Assembly (NCBI GenBank): GCA_900546295.1
Contig: URCK01000065.1
Location: forward strand, 1 to 9,795
Origin: an uncultured Eubacteriales bacterium
Lineage (GTDB): Bacteria; Bacillota; Clostridia; Oscillospirales; Oscillospiraceae
Length of the DNA: 9,795 nucleotides
Direction: 5' to 3'
Below, piece by piece: positions 5,573-9,795 of this stretch. Position numbers and translations under genes: made by a program. Under the pieces are notes generated by a model. It did no database searches and had not been told where the DNA came from. It worked only from the letters and a program-made list of their open reading frames with translations. The number at the start of each line of letters is the position of its first letter. The stretch's first letter is position 1.

Positions 5573-7948
5573 TGTTGCTTCTCCTTTTTCTTCATTTACT
5601 GTTTGTTCGCTGCTTGCTATCTCCGCTCCGCCGTGCGGCGAAGAAGATTGCTCCTGCGGCGCTGCGTGCCTTGCCTTGAACCAGCGCAGGCGCAGCGCGT
5701 TGCTCACGACGAACACCGAGCTGAAGCTCATCGCGAGCGCGCCGAGCATCGGGTTCATCTTGAGGTGGAAGGCGGGGTAGAATACGCCCGCCGCGATGGG
5801 GATGCCGATGGCGTTGTAGAAAAACGCCCAGAAGAGGTTTTGCTTGATGTTGCGGATGACCGCCCGGCTCAGTTGCACGGCGGTGGAAACATCCAGAAGG
5901 TCGCTGCGCATCAGTACGATGTCCGCCGACTCGATGGCGACGTCCGTGCCCGCACCGATGGCGATGCCGACGTCCGCGCGCGCGAGGGCAGGCGCGTCGT
6001 TGATGCCGTCGCCGACCATGGCGACCTTTTTGCCGCTTTCCTGCAAACGTCGGATCTCGCGCTCCTTGTCCTGCGGCAGCACCTCGGCCACCACGCGGTC
6101 CACACCGACCTGACGGCGGATGGCCTCGGCGGTGCGCTCGTTGTCGCCCGTGAGCATCACGACCTCAATGCCCATGCCGGAAAGCTCGGCAACGGCCTGC
6201 GCGCTCGTAGGCTTGACGACGTCCGCCACGGCGATGAGGCCGAGAAACCGGCCGTCGCGGGCGAAGTAAAGCGGCGTTTTGCCGTCCTCAGCCAGCGCTT
6301 CGCCTTGTGCGAGCAGCTCACTGTTTTCGATGCGGTTTGCTTCCATCATGCGGCGGTTGCCCGCAAGGCACGGTTTGCCTTCGACCGCGGCACGGATGCC
6401 CTGACCGGGGATCTGCTCAAACTCCTCGACGGGCAGGAGCGTAAGCTGCTCCTTCTCCGCCTCCGCCGTGATGGCCTCGGCGAGCGGGTGCTCGGAGCGC
6501 TTTTCAAGCGAGGCGGCAATGGTGAGAAGCCTGTCCCGCCCCGTACCGACGGGCAGAACGTCGGTGACGACGGGCTTTCCCTGTGTGATGGTGCCGGTCT
6601 TGTCGAGCACAACGGTCGTAACGCTGTGCGCCGTTTCCAGTGCCTCGGCGGACTTGATGAGGATCCCGTTCACCGCGCCGCGCCCTGTGCCGACCATGAT
6701 GGCCGTCGGGGTCGCAAGGCCGAGCGCACAGGGGCAGCTGATGACGAGCACAGAAATGCCGACGGAGAGCGAAAACTCCACGCTGTGGCCCGTCAGAAGC
6801 CACGCGCACGTCGCGAGAACGGCGATGGCGATGACCACAGGGACGAACACGCCGCTCACCTTGTCGGCGAGCTTGGCGATGGGCGCTTTGGAGCTGGTCG
6901 CCTCGTCCACAAGGCGCACGATCTGGGAGAGCGTCGTGTCGTCGCCGACCTTCGTCGCGCGCATCTTGAAGTAGCCGGATTTGTTGATCGTTGCGCCGAT
7001 GACGGTGTCGCCCGCCTGCTTTTCGACCGGGATGCTCTCGCCCGTCAGCGCGGATTCATCGACCGCGGACGCGCCCTCGAGCACCACGCCGTCGACCGGC
7101 ACGCTCTCGCCCGCCTTGACGATGAGCACATCGCCGGGCTGCACCTCGGCGGCGGGGATGATGTGCTCTGTGCCGTCGCGCTCGACGGTCGCGGTCTTGG
7201 GCGCAAGGTCCATGAGCTTTGTGATCGCCTCGGAGGTCTTGCCCTTGGCACGGGCCTCCATGGTCTTGCCCATGGTGATGAGCGTTAAAATGGTGCCCGC
7301 GGACTCAAAGTACAGCTCCATCATATAGGTGTGCACGGTGTCCATATCCATTCTTCCAAAGCCGATGCCGATCTTATAGATGGCGAAGATGCCGTACAGA
7401 ATGGCAGCGCCGGAGCCGAGCGCAATGAGCGAATCCATGTTCGGCGCGCGCTGGATGAGCGCCTTGCAGCCGCCGATATAGTATTGACGGTTGATGAAGA
7501 CAATGGGGATGAGCAGCAAAAACTGCGTGAAGGCGAAGACCATCGCATTTTCCATGCCGAGAAAACATCCCGGCAGCGGCCAGCCCATCATATGCCCCAT
7601 CGAGAGGTAAAAGAGGGGAACGGTGAAGACGAGCGAAAGCGCAAGGCGGCGCTTCATGCCGCGGTAGGCCTCCTGCGCGGCGCTGAGGCCGCCCTGTTTA
7701 CCGCTTTGCGCGGCGGGGACTGCCGCACCGGGCTTTTCGTGCGGCGATGCGCCGTAGCCCGCCTGCTCGACCGCCGCGACGATCTGCGCGGAGGAAAGCA
7801 CGCTTTCGTCGTATTCGACGACCATGCTGTTTTTTAAGAGGTTCACGCTGACCTGCTGCACGCCGCTTTGCCGGGCGACCGCCTTCTCCACGCGGCTCGA
7901 GCAGGCGGCGCAGCTCATGCCGGTCACGTCGTAGGTTTCTTTTTTCAA
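5363..7948 (-). CDS. copA: Copper-exporting P1B-type ATPase CopA with a C-terminal CopZ-like domain
   Basis: Pumps Cu(I) out of the cell using ATP. Domains for the 861-residue product are: an N-terminal heavy-metal domain with GMSCAAC (10-16); a run of membrane helices; the actuator TGES (302-305); the membrane copper site CPC (405-407); the phosphorylation site DKTGT (D449); the ATP-binding SEHPLAEAI; the hinge GDGINDAP (646-653); and last helices with YN and MSFSS of the P1B-1 Cu(I) class. After the ATPase ends (about 758) come a 34-residue polar linker and a second heavy-metal domain with GMACMHC (C804, C807), which is unusual. I start at TTG 7946-7948, preceded by AAGGAGG (7956-7962). The ATG at 8036-8038 lies upstream of the promoter -35 box and cannot be on the transcript. 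First gene of the copA-csoR operon. Confidence 0.93.
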   Translation of the reverse strand: MKKETYDVTGMSCAACSSRVEKAVARQSGVQQVSVNLLKNSMVVEYDESVLSSAQIVAAVEQAGYGASPHEKPGAAVPAAQSGKQGGLSAAQEAYRGMKRRLALSLVFTVPLFYLSMGHMMGWPLPGCFLGMENAMVFAFTQFLLLIPIVFINRQYYIGGCKALIQRAPNMDSLIALGSGAAILYGIFAIYKIGIGFGRMDMDTVHTYMMELYFESAGTILTLITMGKTMEARAKGKTSEAITKLMDLAPKTATVERDGTEHIIPAAEVQPGDVLIVKAGESVPVDGVVLEGASAVDESALTGESIPVEKQAGDTVIGATINKSGYFKMRATKVGDDTTLSQIVRLVDEATSSKAPIAKLADKVSGVFVPVVIAIAVLATCAWLLTGHSVEFSLSVGISVLVISCPCALGLATPTAIMVGTGRGAVNGILIKSAEALETAHSVTTVVLDKTGTITQGKPVVTDVLPVGTGRDRLLTIAASLEKRSEHPLAEAITAEAEKEQLTLLPVEEFEQIPGQGIRAAVEGKPCLAGNRRMMEANRIENSELLAQGEALAEDGKTPLYFARDGRFLGLIAVADVVKPTSAQAVAELSGMGIEVVMLTGDNERTAEAIRRQVGVDRVVAEVLPQDKEREIRRLQESGKKVAMVGDGINDAPALARADVGIAIGAGTDVAIESADIVLMRSDLLDVSTAVQLSRAVIRNIKQNLFWAFFYNAIGIPIAAGVFYPAFHLKMNPMLGALAMSFSSVFVVSNALRLRWFKARHAAPQEQSSSPHGGAEIASSEQTVNEEKGEATMEKVISIEGMACMHCVKHVQEALAAIPGVQEVTVDLEGKSATVSVDGSVTDEALKAAVDGAGYEALSVR

Positions 7949-7973
7949 CTTGCTTCCTCCTTCGGAAAAAGGG

Positions 7974-7992
7974 AATACCCCCACGGGGTATT
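7974..7992. promoter_or_regulatory. CsoR operator
   Basis: AATACCCCCACGGGGTATT, with perfect 8-bp arms (AATACCCC/GGGGTATT) around a 3-nt centre. G/C tracts flanked by A/T on both sides are the known form of CsoR sites in front of copper operons. It sits about 8-26 nt downstream of the predicted copA transcription start, so bound CsoR would block initiation or early elongation. Confidence 0.88.
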
Positions 7993-8005
7993 TTGATTTA
8001 CCCAC

Positions 8006-8034
8006 AGTATAAGTTGGAATATGGGGCTTGTCAA
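8006..8034 (-). promoter_or_regulatory. copA-csoR promoter
   Basis: Minus-strand -35 TTGACA (8029-8034, perfect), an exact 17-nt spacer and -10 TATACT (8006-8011, 5 of 6). Transcription should start near 7999, giving a leader of about 50 nt that contains the CsoR operator and the copA ribosome binding site. Such a strong promoter needs tight repression, consistent with the operator just downstream. Confidence 0.9.
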
Positions 8035-8043
8035 GCATTTTTT

Positions 8044-8063
8044 GGCAAAACGGAGATTTTGCC
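8044..8063. repeat. Inverted repeat upstream of the copA promoter
   Basis: GGCAAAA-CGGAGA-TTTTGCC, with perfect 7-bp arms and a 6-nt centre, begins 10 bp beyond the copA -35 box. It has no T-run on either side, so it is not a terminator. It may be a regulator site for copA or for the divergent phospholipase D-like gene. I do not recognise the motif. Confidence 0.45.
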
Positions 8064-8081
8064 TTGGTACGGAAGGGCTGC

Positions 8082-8105
8082 GGAGGCTGGACAGTATCCG
8101 CCTCC
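8082..8105. repeat. Bulged stem-loop upstream of the phospholipase D-like gene
   Basis: GGAGGC-T-GGA-CAGTA-TCC-GCCTCC forms a 9-bp stem with one bulged T and a CAGTA loop, in the 8035-8148 gap between the divergent copper operon and the phospholipase D-like gene. It is not followed by a T-run. A weak promoter-like pair (TGGACA 8088-8093, GATAAA 8110-8115, 16-nt spacer) overlaps it. I would not rely on that promoter. Confidence 0.4.
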
Positions 8106-8148
8106 TTATGATAAACTGGCGCTGTGATTTTTATGAAACAGGTGCGAT

Positions 8149-9534
8149 ATGAAAGAGAGAAAGATAAAAAAACACATCGCTTCGGTGCTGAAAATATACC
8201 TTTTGTACGCGGTGCTGACGGCGATCCTCGTCCCGCTGCCGCAAAAGGAGGCGAGCGGCGAGCTCTGGCAGCAATACGAAGCGCGGCTGGACACCACCGC
8301 CGCGCAGGAGCGCGTGATGACCGTTGAAGATTCCGACAGCGCGCTGCTTTTGCGCTTGCAGCTTATCGAGAGCGCGCAGCAGGAGATCATCCTTTCGAGC
8401 TTTGACCTGCGCGCGGACGAGAGCGGGCAGGACGTGATGGCTGCGCTCCTTGCCGCCTCAGAGCGCGGCGTGCAGGTGCGCATGATCGTCGACGGGCTCA
8501 ACGGCTTTCTCCATTTGCAGGGAAATGCCACGCTCCGCGCGCTCGCGGCGGCGGAGAACGTCGAAGTCCGGTTCTACGCCCCCGTGGACCTTCTTCGCCC
8601 ATGGAAGCTCAACTACCGCCTGCACGACAAGTACCTCATCGCCGACGGCGAGCGCTATATTCTCGGCGGGCGCAACACGAGCAACCTCTTCCTCGGCTCG
8701 TATCAGGAAAAGAGAAACATCGACCGCGACGTGCTGGTCGTGTCGGACGGGGGAGAAGGCAGCTCCGTCCGCCAGCTTTCAGCGTATTTTGCCTCCGTCT
8801 GGCAGCAGAAGGAGAACAAAACCGTCAAGGGACGCGCATCCTCTGCGACCGACGCGCTGCGCGAGCGTTATGAGGCGCTGAAAGGAACATATCCCGAAGC
8901 CTTTGCCGCCGCCGGATGGGAGGAGATGACCGTGCCAGTCGCGCGCGTGAGCCTTCTGAGCAATTCCCCGCGCGCGGAGAACAAATCGCCCGAGCTGTGG
9001 GACACGCTCTGCCGCCTGATGGCGCAGGGGGACGATGTGCTGCTGCAAACGCCCTATACCATCTGCAACCGCGCGATGTATGACGATCTTGCTAATCTTG
9101 CCGGGGAGGGGCAGCTGCGCATTCTGACGAACGCCGTGGAGACCGGCGCGAATCCGAGCGGCTGCGCGGACTATCTGCGCGAGAAAAAGCGCATCCTCTC
9201 ATGCGGGATCGATATCTACGAGGTCGTGAGTGAAAAGTCGCTGCACACAAAGACGATCCTCATCGGAAACAATCTGAGCGTCGTCGGCTCATTCAACACC
9301 GATATGCGCAGCGCCTACCTCGACACTGAGCTGATGCTCGTCATCGAGAGCGAGGAGATCAATGCCTTTTTGCGCGAAGAGAGCGAGCGGTACATCGAGC
9401 GCAGCCGCCTTGTTCTGCACGACGGCGGTACGGTTTGCGGCACGCGGTACGAGGAAGCGGCGCTGCCGCCCGTAAAGCGCGCGCTGTACGAGGTCTTGAG
9501 CTTTGCGCTGCGTCCCGTGCGGCATTTGTTGTAA
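8149..9534 (+). CDS. Membrane-anchored phospholipase D / cardiolipin-synthase-like protein
   Basis: Member of the phospholipase D superfamily, closest in layout to ClsC/YmdC-type cardiolipin synthases that join phospholipid head groups. The 461-residue product has one N-terminal hydrophobic segment (about 10-30: ASVLKIYLLYAVLTAILVPL) that anchors it, then two HKD domains. The first, HDKYLIADGERYILGG, is complete (H159, K161, D166). The second, HTKTILIGNNLSVVGS, keeps H366 and K368 but has Gly at 373 where Asp is usual. GGRNTSN after the first and GSFNTDMRSAYLDTE after the second are typical. The start ATG has only a weak AGGTG (8140-8144) upstream, so expression may be low. It is divergent from the copper operon with no obvious functional link. 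Substrate and product are not provable from sequence. Confidence 0.85.
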   Translation: MKERKIKKHIASVLKIYLLYAVLTAILVPLPQKEASGELWQQYEARLDTTAAQERVMTVEDSDSALLLRLQLIESAQQEIILSSFDLRADESGQDVMAALLAASERGVQVRMIVDGLNGFLHLQGNATLRALAAAENVEVRFYAPVDLLRPWKLNYRLHDKYLIADGERYILGGRNTSNLFLGSYQEKRNIDRDVLVVSDGGEGSSVRQLSAYFASVWQQKENKTVKGRASSATDALRERYEALKGTYPEAFAAAGWEEMTVPVARVSLLSNSPRAENKSPELWDTLCRLMAQGDDVLLQTPYTICNRAMYDDLANLAGEGQLRILTNAVETGANPSGCADYLREKKRILSCGIDIYEVVSEKSLHTKTILIGNNLSVVGSFNTDMRSAYLDTELMLVIESEEINAFLREESERYIERSRLVLHDGGTVCGTRYEEAALPPVKRALYEVLSFALRPVRHLL

Positions 9535-9583
9535 AAAAATGGCCGCGGCGGCGGAAATACCATAAATAGAATCCAGATTTTAT

Positions 9584-9602
9584 CAGAATTTCTGCTTTTT
9601 TT
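9584..9602 (+). terminator. Weak possible terminator after the phospholipase D-like gene
   Basis: CAGAA-T-TTCTG (9584-9594) followed by a run of seven T (9596-9602). The stem is short, AT-rich and has an unrealistically small loop unless it opens to 4 bp. I list it because it is the only terminator-like signal in the 9535-9698 gap. Confidence 0.25.
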
Positions 9603-9605
9603 ACC

Positions 9606-9634
9606 TTGCAAATGCCCTGCGGTTTTGCTAGGAT
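9606..9634 (+). promoter_or_regulatory. Promoter of the Fe-S scaffold-like gene
   Basis: -35 TTGCAA (9606-9611), a 17-nt spacer and -10 TAGGAT (9629-9634) preceded by TGC, an extended -10. Start predicted near 9641, inside the inverted repeat at 9636-9656. The leader is about 58 nt. Confidence 0.6.
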
Positions 9635-9635
9635 A

Positions 9636-9656
9636 GGAACATGTTTGGAATGTTCC
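9636..9656. promoter_or_regulatory. Inverted repeat at the transcription start, candidate operator
   Basis: GGAACAT-GTTTGGA-ATGTTCC: perfect 7-bp arms around a 7-nt centre, spanning the predicted start site and immediately following the -10 box. Its right arm overlaps a second hairpin, TCCGTG-TTTTT-CACGGA (9654-9670). If this region is transcribed the two cannot form at once. Position favours a repressor site. I do not recognise which regulator family would bind it. Confidence 0.5.
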
Positions 9657-9698
9657 GTGTTTTTCACGGAGACAGTGGATAAGAAAGGAAAGATCGTT

Positions 9699-9795
9699 AT
9701 GATTTATACGACCGAAGTGCAGCATATGTGCCCTGTCGCAAAGGGCGCATATCACGGTCCGGCTCCGATCCCCGAAGAGGGCAAGTGGGTTCAGG
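9699..9795 (+). CDS. Probable iron-sulfur cluster assembly scaffold protein, N-terminal fragment
   Basis: Only the first 32 codons are in the window; the gene runs off the right edge. The start MIYTTEVQHMCPVAKGAYHG, then PAPIPEEGKWVQ, resembles from memory the N-terminus of a clostridial protein annotated as an iron-sulfur cluster assembly scaffold (NifU-like), often paired with a GGGtGRT protein. That is recall, not alignment. The ATG follows AGAAAGGAAAG (9682-9692), a good ribosome binding site. Its own promoter and a palindrome at the start site suggest regulation, perhaps by iron or Fe-S status, which is inference. C11 could be a metal or cluster ligand. It is probably the first gene of a transcript. 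Confidence 0.5.
   Translation, partial: MIYTTEVQHMCPVAKGAYHGPAPIPEEGKWVQ

Noticed and set aside
5519..7288. Long plus-strand open frame of 589 codons opposite copA
   Set aside because: It is antisense to a fully motif-supported copA, its translation is rich in Arg, His, Asp and Ala as expected of a GC-rich shadow, and it has no ribosome binding site or known motif.
5097..8034. A new multi-gene defence or metabolic system around the copper operon
   Set aside because: The genes are a recognisable copA-csoR operon; the flanking AI-2E family and phospholipase D-like genes are on the opposite strand with separate signals, so no wider system is supported.
8133..8148. Alternative ATG at 8133 for the phospholipase D-like gene
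   Set aside because: It is out of frame with the phospholipase D-like coding sequence.

Overview
The window looks like a chromosomal housekeeping region from a GC-rich (roughly 60% by eye) Firmicute of the class Clostridia, probably an endospore-forming anaerobe of the Oscillospiraceae/Ruminococcaceae kind. This rests on four things: AAGGAGG-type ribosome binding sites; a yaaL-bofA pair, which belongs to the sporulation lineage; a RelQ-type small alarmone synthetase; and, at the right edge, the start of what looks like a clostridial iron-sulfur scaffold protein. The species assignment is inference. I see no phage, transposon, CRISPR or rRNA/tRNA genes.

Layout, left to right. Positions 2-849 (minus) hold the rplM-rpsI ribosomal protein operon, with a strong promoter and a structured leader at 850-962. 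Positions 1079-1810 (plus) hold a TtcA-like PP-loop tRNA thiolase. It converges on a yaaL-bofA pair (1840-2363, minus), which is divergent from tadA (2450-2896, plus). In B. subtilis, tadA and recR-yaaL-bofA lie in one neighbourhood; here dnaX, ebfC and recR are absent between them. A sigma-E-like promoter precedes yaaL. The alarmone synthetase (2972-3628, minus) ends in a hairpin terminator facing tadA. It is divergent from an AI-2E family membrane protein (3910-5034, plus), and both have recognisable promoters in the shared gap.

The most informative block is the copper operon at 5091-8034 (minus). It has a perfect-spaced promoter, a 19-bp CsoR operator palindrome, the Cu(I)-exporting ATPase CopA, and the repressor CsoR only 5 nt downstream. 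CopA carries a CopZ-like metal-binding domain fused to its C-terminus. That domain is preceded by an in-frame ATG and a strong internal Shine-Dalgarno sequence, so one mRNA may give both a CopA-CopZ fusion and free CopZ. CsoR would repress the operon until Cu(I) binds it.

Divergent from the copper operon is a membrane-anchored phospholipase D/cardiolipin-synthase-like protein (8149-9534, plus). The window ends in the first 32 codons of a probable Fe-S assembly scaffold protein, whose promoter carries a 7-7-7 inverted repeat at the predicted start site. I found no clearly undescribed multi-gene system. The items most worth checking are the copA-copZ fusion with its internal start, the palindromes in the rplM and Fe-S promoters, and the sigma-E-like promoter of yaaL-bofA.
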